Below are positions 7,907 through 14,391 of a DNA stretch of 14,391 nt, one piece after another. This DNA is from Perkinsus olseni. Its lineage: Eukaryota; Perkinsozoa; Perkinsida; Perkinsidae. Positions within the stretch are counted from its first letter, which is position 1. Every line of letters starts with the position of its first letter. A program made the translations under genes and the position numbers. The notes beneath the pieces were generated by a model. That model was given only the letters and a program-made list of their open reading frames with translations. It was not told the DNA's origin and did no database searches. The stretch is taken from positions 1 through 14,391 of the forward strand of contig JABANP010000857.1 in the NCBI GenBank assembly GCA_013115135.1, written 5' to 3'.

Positions 7907-9135
7907 ATGGCTGCGTCGCCGTCCGAGGCCCTGGACAGAGTCCTCCAAGCCGCTCGCAAGGGCGACTTTGCGGCAGTGGTGGAGTGCGTAGAAGCAATAG
8001 ACTGCAGCACGGCGTCTAACCAGTGAGGGCAGAGCGTATTTACGGGAAGAGGGACAGGTTGTAGATACGGACTTACTCCCTTGCATGCAGCGGTCAGCGG
8101 TGGCAACGAGGAAGTCATCCGTTTGCTGGTGGAGAGGAGGGCCGAGATTGACAAGCCCGATCGGAGCGGCTTCACGCCACTGTGGGAGCCTACGCGACTC
8201 CTTGGGCATCACTGCGGCCGTTGTAGGTATGTTGCTTTGACTCGCAATCGTTTGGCATGCGTGAAGCTCCTCCTCGAGCTGGGTGCGTCGATAGAGTTCA
8301 GGAACCAAGACGGGGCCACGGCCTTGCATGTGGCTGCGTCCTTGGGGAGGGAGGAGATTGCTCAGCTGGTGAGCACCGGTGGTCGGGACTCTGATGAGTT
8401 TTTCGATTGGTCAGTTGATAGATGAGGGAGCCGACGTGAATGCTAAGAACAACGTAGGTGAGAGGGGCCCCTCTTTCGTAGTATCTTGACGCCGCTGTCC
8501 TATCTCCTCAGTGCCTAACGCCTCCTGCTGGTGTTATGGTCGTGGTGTGGTATGATCAGGCAATACTCCGGCAATGGCCGCGGCAATGGCTGGTCGATCG
8601 AAGATTTTAGAGTTACTGTTGGAGACTGGAAGGGTTGATGCTACCATCACGAATAAGGTAGGACGGTACTAAACGCACCACTGGTGTGACACCACGGTTC
8701 ACGGCAACGGCTGTCTGTCCACGGCTACACCGGCCTCACTCGTTCTGTTATGCCTGTCCCGCTAGGGAAGGTCTTGGCGGTAGCTGTATCACTGAGGGGA
8801 GTGACTTCTCCTATGTTTTTCAGAGTGGGCAGTCCGTCCTGGACTTGGCCGCAGCTAGCAGGACGATCCCGCCTACCGTGTTGAATCAACTCCGCAAGCC
8901 CTCTACATCCGATGAAGCGTCTGCTCGTTTGGCAGAAGAGACACCAACGTCAGCGGAGCGAAGCAATAGTGTGGAGATAGGCGTTCAGACTGGCCTGTTC
9001 GCGTCCGAGGTGGTGGAGGTCTCGGCGCAGACCGTTGAGGCGATCGCTGATGGTACCGGTCCCGCTCCCTATCTAGAGCAACTAGCACAGCACCGTCGGC
9101 GGATACGGGAATCCGATCCCTGCTCGTCGCACTGA
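7907..9135 (+). CDS. Ankyrin-repeat protein, six exons, last exon broken by a retrotransposon
   Basis: ATG at 7907. Exons 7907-8022, 8065-8181, 8227-8368, 8415-8457, 8560-8657 and 8824-9135; introns 42, 45, 46, 102 and 166 nt, all GT-AG and in phase; 275 residues as it stands. Spliced, the repeats become regular: GLTPLHAAVSGGNEEVIRLL, GFTPLYVALTRN..ACVKLL, GATALHVAASLGREEIAQLL, then DEGADVNAKNNVGNTPAM with ILELLLETG, and a final SGQSVLDLAAA, so about five ankyrin units. The tail is Ser/Thr/Glu-rich. Ankyrin repeats mediate protein binding; the partner is unknown. Residues coded after about 9082 probably derive from the inserted retrotransposon, giving an altered C-terminus (tail after YLEQ) and a stop at 9133-9135. 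Intron 4 contains a good decoy acceptor (TCTCCTCAG ending 8511) that does not restore the repeat frame. Intron 2 is established by the repeat: unspliced, it would add 15 aberrant residues. Confidence 0.82.
9077..9082. repeat. Candidate left target-site duplication of the retrotransposon
   Basis: AGCAAC, identical to 14251-14256, which directly follows the A/T-rich tail. Six bases alone could match by chance; the support is that host reading frame continues across the pair. Confidence 0.5.
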
Positions 9136-9145
9136 TTGGTATTTG

Positions 9146-10603
9146 ATGTGGGATAAGGATGACCCCACTGAACTCGTTGACGCGAGGCTGGCCAAATTAA
9201 AGGGCCTACCTGCGAGTGCGTACAACTCGTCTGACGTTATGGATCTGTTAGCGGATGCGCTTGATCTATTACCGGATGAGCACCGTGCACGTGGGATTGC
9301 TGCGCTACAAGTGGTGACTCGTCACCACCTGTACTTGGTCGAGGCTCGGACCAAAGCTGAATCCGCTAGCCCTACTGCTGGTGCCAGAGTTGGACCCGCC
9401 CATGAGGCGCCATCCTCTGTTCTGGCCCCTCCCTGCCCCACGGCTCGTGCAGCTGCCAGCGCTTCCAACGAGGCGCCATCCTCTGTTCTGGTCCCCCCGT
9501 TGCCATCCACCCGCCAACTGATCCCCTTCCCCCCGCCACCTCCAGGTCATAACGTCCCGAGGACGATCGTGGCCGTCGCGCCTGCAGCTGGCGGCGGTAA
9601 GCGACAACGAGTTGCCGGTGGTACACCGGACCACCCCCGCAGGATCGTAACTCCGGCTCCACCGGTGCCGAAGGCGAAAGCGAAAGCCAAGGCAAAGACC
9701 CCACCTGGCCCGGTGAGAGCTGCCTTAGAGAAGGCCAAGAAATCTACTAAGCGCTCTTGCGTTATTGAGCTGAGGTCAGACGACGTCGACGCTCCAGAGA
9801 TGAACGCCTCGGCATTCATGGGCTTCCGTAATCTGATCCTCGGTTTGCTGGGAAGCAAGATCGTCGTCAACTCTACCTTCCCTCTGAAAGGAGGCCTTGG
9901 TCTGGTCCTCAGCGACGACACTCAGGCCGGGGCGTGCGTGGAAGCTCTCAACCGCGCTAAGGGGTACACGGCCAAGGTCAGATCTGGCCTCTGGCCCAGG
10001 ATAATTCTGTTCAACCCTGCTGTCAACCGCGGGGTCACGATCGATCATGTCGATCGTATGATCCGGGAGACCAACCCGGACTTGGTCAAGGATATCGGGG
10101 GCACCAGCTCGTCGTCTTCATCGACGGTGAACCCCCCTGCGACTTCGCTGGTCAGCACCATCTATTGGCGCGGCCAGCACTTGGTATTATCGGTGAACCC
10201 GATCCTCTACTCCCGACTCTCGAGTCGCGGCGAGGGAAAGGGTCACCTGGTCCTGAATCACCTGCGCACCCGCTGGGCGACTTCTAAGTCTCCCGCGGTG
10301 TGCTTCAGGTGCTGCGGTATTGGACACATTGGGCCTGCTTGCCCTCACAAGCAGGACCCGTCCAAGGTTCGCTGCACGAGATGTGCAGCCTTTGGTCACG
10401 AGAGGCAGTCCTGCCCCGCTCAGGCCATCGCTGGTCCGGTGCAGAAATGCGCTAACTGTCTGGACCACAACGCATCGCTTACTGGTGTCGGGGGTCGCCG
10501 CAAGGTTGACCACGAGTGCACCGACAGCGCCTGCGAGAGCCTGGCCGCATTCGCTAAGCGGAAATGGGGAAGAACGGACTTCGGATGTGCTGCCTCATTG
10601 TAA
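9146..10603 (+). CDS. Retrotransposon ORF1, gag-like nucleic-acid-binding protein
   Basis: From ATG 9146 (frame open from 9086) to TAA 10601-10603, 485 residues. Order of parts: an acidic N-terminal helical segment, a Pro/Ala/Ser-rich linker with a 22-residue tandem duplication, a Lys/Ala run (KAKAKAKAK) likely to bind RNA, a globular region of the RRM-like type common in LINE gag proteins, then zinc knuckles. Knuckle 1 is C386-x2-C389-x4-H394-x4-C399, knuckle 2 is CTRCAAFGHERQSC with the same CX2CX4HX4C spacing, and a third CANC...DHEC cluster follows with a long spacer. LINE ORF1 proteins of this kind coat element RNA into ribonucleoprotein particles. It lies one base into the ORF2 start (TAATG). 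The start could be the TTG at 9143 in principle, but ATG three bases later is preferred. Confidence 0.85.
   Translation: MWDKDDPTELVDARLAKLKGLPASAYNSSDVMDLLADALDLLPDEHRARGIAALQVVTRHHLYLVEARTKAESASPTAGARVGPAHEAPSSVLAPPCPTARAAASASNEAPSSVLVPPLPSTRQLIPFPPPPPGHNVPRTIVAVAPAAGGGKRQRVAGGTPDHPRRIVTPAPPVPKAKAKAKAKTPPGPVRAALEKAKKSTKRSCVIELRSDDVDAPEMNASAFMGFRNLILGLLGSKIVVNSTFPLKGGLGLVLSDDTQAGACVEALNRAKGYTAKVRSGLWPRIILFNPAVNRGVTIDHVDRMIRETNPDLVKDIGGTSSSSSSTVNPPATSLVSTIYWRGQHLVLSVNPILYSRLSSRGEGKGHLVLNHLRTRWATSKSPAVCFRCCGIGHIGPACPHKQDPSKVRCTRCAAFGHERQSCPAQAIAGPVQKCANCLDHNASLTGVGGRRKVDHECTDSACESLAAFAKRKWGRTDFGCAASL
9404..9491 (+). repeat. Tandem duplication within ORF1, 66-bp period
   Basis: A 22-bp identical word, GAGGCGCCATCCTCTGTTCT plus GG, occurs at 9404-9425 and 9470-9491. 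The coded unit EAPSSVLxPP is repeated 22 residues apart in the Pro-rich linker. In-frame period, so the protein is lengthened but not broken. Confidence 0.85.
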
Positions 10604-10605
10604 TG
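10601..10605 (+). promoter_or_regulatory. TAATG stop-start overlap joining ORF1 and ORF2
   Basis: The ORF1 stop TAA and an ORF2-frame ATG share one A. The ATG is followed at once by the endonuclease N-terminal pattern (VRVLQHNQGR). Such UAAUG overlaps let ribosomes that finish ORF1 restart on ORF2 and are known from R1-clade LINEs such as SART1. An upstream in-frame ATG at 10564 also exists, inside ORF1. Confidence 0.7.
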
Positions 10606-13600
10606 GTGAGGGTTCTACAGCACAACCAGGGTCGTAGGTCGGTGGCTTTGGATCTTCTCCAGCCCCGGCTCCGTAGTACTCTCGTAGACTTTATCTGCCT
10701 CCAGGAGCCCAGCTCCTCCTCACGTAAGCTTATCGGTTACCAATACCATGGCTTGCGTCGAGGCGAAGAGGCAGCTGTTTTATCTAAACGTGGCACCATG
10801 TGCCACACGGTTTTCGCGTCCCGCGACCTTGCTGTGGTCAAGGGACGTAGCTATGGCGTCGCGTCGCTGTACCTCCACGGCTCTGACATGCCAAGGAGGG
10901 AGGCGGCGCTGACGGAGATCGAGGAGGTCATAGACTCATGGCCGCCCACTATCCCACTCTACATCTGCTCTGATGCAAACGCATGGCATGTAGGGTGGGG
11001 CTCGGTCTACACTGCTGCCAATCAGCACAGGCAGGCTTGGCAGCGCGGTGAGGCGCTCGTTGACTGGTGTCTGGATAAAGAAGTTAGGATCCTCAATGAC
11101 GAGGTTTCTCTGCCGACCTTCGAGTCCAACCGGTACCAATCGTGGGTTGACCTCACCCTATTATACGGAGCCCCCAGAGATGGCGTTGAGCCTCGATGGG
11201 AGGTTGTGGATGACCTCTGCGGGTCAGACCACAGGCTACTCTACGTGCAGTTCGGTGAGCAGGAAGCGGCCCCCGCTCCGAGACTAGCTCACCGTCTTGT
11301 AGACATAGCCAAGGTTATTGATGGCGCCTCTAGGATTCCTCCTGATACTTCTCTCTCTGGTATCACGGAATCCTTGAGCGCCTTGGTAAAACGGTACACG
11401 CCTGAAGCCCCCGCCCCGTCTGACACCACCTGGTGGACGGGTGAGCTGACTAGGCTGAAGGCGAAGCTACGAAGGGCCCAGCGGGCGTTCTTCCGACACA
11501 AAAGGTTGAACGGCCCCGATGCATCCTCCACGGTGCACTATCGGGGTGTCCGTGACGCTGCCGAACGCAAGTTCAAGGTAGCCGTTAGAGGGGCCAAGGG
11601 GGTAGCTGCTCGCAGATTCTTCACTGATCTGCAGAACTACTCCCGCTGCGTTAAACGAGGTTGTCCTCGGATTCCCCCAGCCGCTATATGCGCGCATGGG
11701 GTGAATCAGGCGGACTTCCTCCTACATCGGCTTTTTCCTCGGGACCCCGACAGGGACACTGAGGTTGAGGCCTTACGGTTTGGGCAGCGTACCGAGCCGG
11801 TGCCGGCGGTTACCGCCTCTGAACTCAGAGAGGCAGCCAGCGGACTCAGGCGAGGCGCAGCCCCGGGCGAGGACGACGTTAGTAATGACGTCGTTCTCGA
11901 TACGCTCGAGGTGCTGAAGGACAGCTGGTGCGCCCAGCTTAGTGCAGCCCTCGAAGCTGGTATATTCCCCCAAGAGTGGAAACACTCAAGGGGGGTCTTT
12001 ATACACAAAAGTGGCCGGGACCCAGCTCGCCCCAATGGCTGGCGCCCCATTTGTTTGGTCACTTCTGGTAGCAAGCTGTTCGAGCGAGTAATCCTCGAGC
12101 GGCTTGCCTCGTGCCCGCAGATCCGTGACCGTCTGAAGTCTCCGGTGGTCCACGGCTTCTGCAAAGGCAAATCGGTTGACACTGCCGCCCTGCGCATCAT
12201 TGACGCGTTCAGGGCTGGCAGGAAGAGGAGCAAACGCGCGCCAGTTGCACTCATCCAGCTGGATGTGCAAAATGCGTTTCCCTCGGTTAAACACAGCCAC
12301 ATTCTGGCTACTTTGGCTCGATACGACGTGCCTCGATACTTAATCGACATCGTCGAGAGCTATCTCAAAGGACAGAGTGTGGCTGCTACGTACGGTAGCG
12401 ACGAGGCCACGGTGGGTTTGGAAAGAGGGGTGCCGCAAGGCAGTGCCTTGGGCCCCTTCCTATTTCTGCTAAGCACCCTACCACTAGTCGACGCGTTCGC
12501 GGGTATGGAGGAGAAGGGCGTGAGCCTGACCCTCTATGCGGACGACACGACGGTAGTGGTGTCCGCTGGTACTGGCCCGTCGCTGGTGAAGAGGTGGCGG
12601 TCAGCAGAGGCTCTGCTGCTGGCTTGGGCTGCCAACGCGGGAGTGTCCTACGAGCCGGCCAAGAGCCAAGCGCTCCTGCCTAGGACCATCGGGGACAATA
12701 TCTTGTCCCTTGATGGAGTACCTGTTGACATTGTCAAGGTTGTCCGGGTACTTGGTGTTTGGATCGATCACCGCCTATCGTTCCAACACCATATCAAGGT
12801 TAGATGTGCCGAAGCCAAAGCCAAGTTAGGCAGGCTGAGGCACTTGGGCTGGGCACGTGCTGGGATCACCGGAAAGAAAGTGATCAAAACCTACAAGGTG
12901 GCGATCGTTCCGGCCCTCAGTCACGCTGTCTCAGCATGGAAGGAAGGACTGGAGTCAGCCACAGCAAAATCTGCCTTGCTGCAGGTTTCAGCTATGGTGG
13001 CGAGGATAGCCCTCCAGGCCCCACGGAGCAGCTCCAACGCGGCACTCTGTGTCGCGGCTGGCATCATGCCAGCAGACTTGGAGCTTGGTACCATCGCAGC
13101 CACCAGGCTCGCTGCACTTGGGTGTGCTAAGGCCCTAGACCAATCTCTCTCGGTCAAGGGCCTGACTCTCTTTGAGGGTCGCGATGGTGGTGATATGGTG
13201 CAGCGCTGGAGGGGTTTGCCCACTCAACCTTGGCACCCCTGGGTCACGACTACCATCTCGGAACGTGAGGAGGCCAAGAACTACGCGCTCGAGGCTCTCC
13301 AAACTAAGAATGCCATCTTCACGGATGGCTCGGTAGTCAAGGACGTCAAGACCGGCGCTGCTTTGGTCGTTTATCGTGAGGGCGTAGAGGTCTACTCCAA
13401 TTTCTGGAAGCTCTCCCCTTACGCTACTATTACGGATTGCGAACTCCTAGGAGTTCTGGAAGCAGTCCGCTGGATTGTCTCGACGGCGGGTGACGAGGCC
13501 TGGGAGATTTTCACGGACTCTCAGGCGGTACTCAAGATCCTGTCGTCCCGATCATCCACGGCCCGGTGGGATAAGGCGAGACAGATCTATCTGTCATTGT

Positions 13601-14163
13601 CCGAAATCCCTGGTAGGGTATCCCTTCGATGGGTACCGGGGCACAGTTCCATCAGTGCCAACGAACGGGCCGATGAGCTGGCAGCCAAGGGTGCCTCCAT
13701 GAGGGAAGTCTCTGCGGAGACGGAAATCAGTGTGAGGACTCTTCGGCGGTATCAAGGAGAAGCTGGCCGTCTGTCACTGCGCAAGTGGTGGTCAGACAAG
13801 AGAGCCAGCCTGGGCACTTCTGTCAACGACTTCTTTTACTGCGCTTCACACGCTCGTTTGTGGATCCGCGGGGAAGTCACGGCAGCTAGCAGTGCCGTTG
13901 TATTCGGAAGGGCCCCAACCCCAGCCCATCTCTATAGATGCGGGGTGGTCAACTCGCCAGAGTGTGACTGTGGGGCGCCGGTGGGGAACACGCGGCACTA
14001 TCTCCTCTCCTGTCCGCTCCTGGGGCAGGCTAGGAATAGGGTCAAAGGTGGTGTCCCCTACCATTTATATAAACTAATTGTTGATTTGAAGCGACGCAAG
14101 TCCTTCAATCAACTTTGTTCGGCCCTCATGCAGTATCTCGATGCTCGCAGGGGCTTATTGTAG
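10603..14163 (+). CDS. Retrotransposon ORF2: AP endonuclease, reverse transcriptase, RNase H
   Basis: Read from ATG 10603 (1186 residues; 1199 if from 10564). The endonuclease occupies about residues 1-215: LQHNQGRRS, CLQEP with catalytic Glu35, YICSDANAWH, SWVDLTL and GSDHRLLYV with Ser-Asp-His 208-210. The reverse transcriptase follows at about 440-740: GWRPICLV, IQLDVQNAF with Asp554, GVPQGSALGPF and YADD at 645-648. RNase H holds all four acidic residues: FTDGS Asp908, DCELLG Glu947, FTDSQ Asp972, NERADEL Asp1024, with WVPGHS between. The C-terminus has CDCG...H...C from residue 1121, the cysteine-histidine motif common in R1/I elements. The enzyme would nick target DNA and copy element RNA from the 3' OH (target-primed reverse transcription). 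No frameshift or internal stop. The endonuclease is APE-type rather than restriction-like, which suggests broad target choice. Confidence 0.95.
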   Translation: MVRVLQHNQGRRSVALDLLQPRLRSTLVDFICLQEPSSSSRKLIGYQYHGLRRGEEAAVLSKRGTMCHTVFASRDLAVVKGRSYGVASLYLHGSDMPRREAALTEIEEVIDSWPPTIPLYICSDANAWHVGWGSVYTAANQHRQAWQRGEALVDWCLDKEVRILNDEVSLPTFESNRYQSWVDLTLLYGAPRDGVEPRWEVVDDLCGSDHRLLYVQFGEQEAAPAPRLAHRLVDIAKVIDGASRIPPDTSLSGITESLSALVKRYTPEAPAPSDTTWWTGELTRLKAKLRRAQRAFFRHKRLNGPDASSTVHYRGVRDAAERKFKVAVRGAKGVAARRFFTDLQNYSRCVKRGCPRIPPAAICAHGVNQADFLLHRLFPRDPDRDTEVEALRFGQRTEPVPAVTASELREAASGLRRGAAPGEDDVSNDVVLDTLEVLKDSWCAQLSAALEAGIFPQEWKHSRGVFIHKSGRDPARPNGWRPICLVTSGSKLFERVILERLASCPQIRDRLKSPVVHGFCKGKSVDTAALRIIDAFRAGRKRSKRAPVALIQLDVQNAFPSVKHSHILATLARYDVPRYLIDIVESYLKGQSVAATYGSDEATVGLERGVPQGSALGPFLFLLSTLPLVDAFAGMEEKGVSLTLYADDTTVVVSAGTGPSLVKRWRSAEALLLAWAANAGVSYEPAKSQALLPRTIGDNILSLDGVPVDIVKVVRVLGVWIDHRLSFQHHIKVRCAEAKAKLGRLRHLGWARAGITGKKVIKTYKVAIVPALSHAVSAWKEGLESATAKSALLQVSAMVARIALQAPRSSSNAALCVAAGIMPADLELGTIAATRLAALGCAKALDQSLSVKGLTLFEGRDGGDMVQRWRGLPTQPWHPWVTTTISEREEAKNYALEALQTKNAIFTDGSVVKDVKTGAALVVYREGVEVYSNFWKLSPYATITDCELLGVLEAVRWIVSTAGDEAWEIFTDSQAVLKILSSRSSTARWDKARQIYLSLSEIPGRVSLRWVPGHSSISANERADELAAKGASMREVSAETEISVRTLRRYQGEAGRLSLRKWWSDKRASLGTSVNDFFYCASHARLWIRGEVTAASSAVVFGRAPTPAHLYRCGVVNSPECDCGAPVGNTRHYLLSCPLLGQARNRVKGGVPYHLYKLIVDLKRRKSFNQLCSALMQYLDARRGLL

Positions 14164-14178
14164 TGCCGGGTAGGCACA
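14164..14178 (+). other. Stem-loop right after the ORF2 stop
   Basis: GTGCC-GGGTA-GGCAC: a perfect 5-bp stem with a 5-nt loop beginning at the base after the TAG. In several LINEs a 3' UTR stem-loop is the mark that the element's own reverse transcriptase recognises; that role here is inference. Confidence 0.5.
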
Positions 14179-14250
14179 ACTTTTGGTTTTCCGCCTCTGT
14201 TTTGTACGAGGCCCACCATTGAATATTTGCTGTAAAAAATAATAATAGAT

Positions 14251-14256
14251 AGCAAC
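14251..14256. repeat. Candidate right target-site duplication of the retrotransposon
   Basis: AGCAAC after the A/T-rich tail; matches 9077-9082. Confidence 0.5.
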
Positions 14257-14297
14257 AGCTGGAGCAAGCGTCGGAGGACTGGCGACTGGGACGGTGA
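14257..14297 (+). pseudogene. Displaced 3' end of the ankyrin gene's last exon
   Basis: Continuing the ankyrin frame from YLEQ at the left flank into this segment gives QLEQASEDWRLGR and a TGA at 14295-14297, a short helical Glu/Gln-rich end in keeping with the preceding LEQ. The alternative frame (from about 14253 to a TAA near 14365) is also open, but it does not match the ankyrin phase if the AGCAAC duplication is right. In the present sequence this piece is cut off by the retrotransposon. Confidence 0.45.
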
Positions 14298-14391
14298 CCG
14301 CGAGGATGGAGGAAGATGCAGATGAAGTCGGTCGAAGCCTTAGAGCAGGAAGACGTGATGACTAATTCATGTATTGCTCGTTATTAAGGAA
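14298..14391. other. Presumed 3' UTR of the ankyrin gene, window edge
   Basis: Purine-rich, then A/T-rich near the end (CTCGTTATTAAGG). No further gene recognised. Confidence 0.3.

Larger units (their letters stand above)
9083..14250 (+). mobile_element. Full-length non-LTR retrotransposon (RNase H-bearing, R1/I-type), about 5.2 kb
   Basis: A two-ORF LINE: ORF1 gag-like protein with zinc knuckles, ORF2 with AP endonuclease, reverse transcriptase, RNase H and a C-terminal CCHC. Both ORFs are uninterrupted and all catalytic residues checked are present, so this copy may be young or active. There are no long terminal repeats. The 3' end is an A/T-rich tail, TGTAAAAAATAATAATAGAT, of the (TAA)n kind seen in I-type elements. 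The 5' boundary is inferred from a candidate 6-bp target duplication (AGCAAC, 9077-9082 and 14251-14256) and would give a 5' UTR of only 63 bp. Endonuclease + RNase H + two ORFs points to the R1/I/Ingi group; the clade needs a tree. Confidence 0.85.

Noticed and set aside
8686..8823. Upstream part of the frame reading into SGQSVLDLAAA
   Set aside because: It is intron 5 of the ankyrin gene read through; the ankyrin pattern begins only at the TTTTTCAG acceptor.
9083..14250. LTR retrotransposon
   Set aside because: No terminal repeats, no protease or integrase; AP endonuclease and LINE-type reverse transcriptase identify a non-LTR element.
14253..14367. Open frame after the retrotransposon (ATAGASVGG...)
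   Set aside because: Not in phase with the ankyrin exon if the AGCAAC duplication marks the insertion; kept only as an alternative.
1..14391. CRISPR array, bacterial operon or defence system
   Set aside because: No regularly spaced repeats; spliced genes and eukaryotic domain types throughout.

Overview
The window is nuclear DNA of a small-genome unicellular eukaryote. Protein-coding genes are cut by many very short GT-AG introns (mostly 42-79 nt, a few of 100-166 nt), all three standard stops are used, genes lie on both strands a few hundred bases apart, and an RNase H-bearing non-LTR retrotransposon is present. A protist such as an alveolate/perkinsid would fit, but the organism is an inference; nothing here identifies it outright. 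Because real genes are split into short exons, no long open frame marks them. I rebuilt them by matching protein family patterns across frames and checking splice sites and codon phase by hand.

Layout, left to right: (1) 3-203, the end of a C2H2 zinc-finger frame running in from outside the window. (2) 636-1286, a plus-strand Tudor-like coding stretch split by a 316-bp hAT-type MITE (770-1085) with a 7-bp terminal inverted repeat (CAGGGTT) and a perfect 8-bp target duplication (GAATACAT). (3) 1547-3240, minus strand, a nine-exon type II membrane glycosyltransferase resembling the GT domain of PLOD (procollagen lysyl hydroxylase / glycosyltransferase). (4) 3746-4382, plus strand, a two-exon predicted secreted protein of unknown family. 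(5) 4875 to about 7229, minus strand, a roughly dozen-exon membrane protein with a reticulon-like/MCTP-like region followed by a complete dysferlin (DysF) domain, an architecture like fungal Pex30/Pex23 peroxins. (6) 7907-9135, plus strand, a six-exon ankyrin-repeat protein. (7) about 9083-14250, a full-length, apparently intact two-ORF non-LTR retrotransposon: ORF1 gag-like with CCHC knuckles, ORF2 with AP endonuclease, reverse transcriptase, RNase H and a C-terminal CCHC. It appears to have landed in the last exon of the ankyrin gene. (8) 14257-14391, probably the displaced 3' end of that ankyrin gene.

The cellular genes do not form an operon or an obvious pathway. Two are endomembrane proteins (a Golgi/ER glycosyltransferase and a DysF ER/peroxisome membrane protein) and one looks secreted. 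The clearest unusual points are two well-resolved transposon insertions into coding sequence, a TAATG stop-start overlap coupling the two retrotransposon ORFs, and a Pex30-like DysF protein hidden across about a dozen micro-exons. I see no CRISPR, no bacterial-style defence system and no complete tRNA or rRNA gene.
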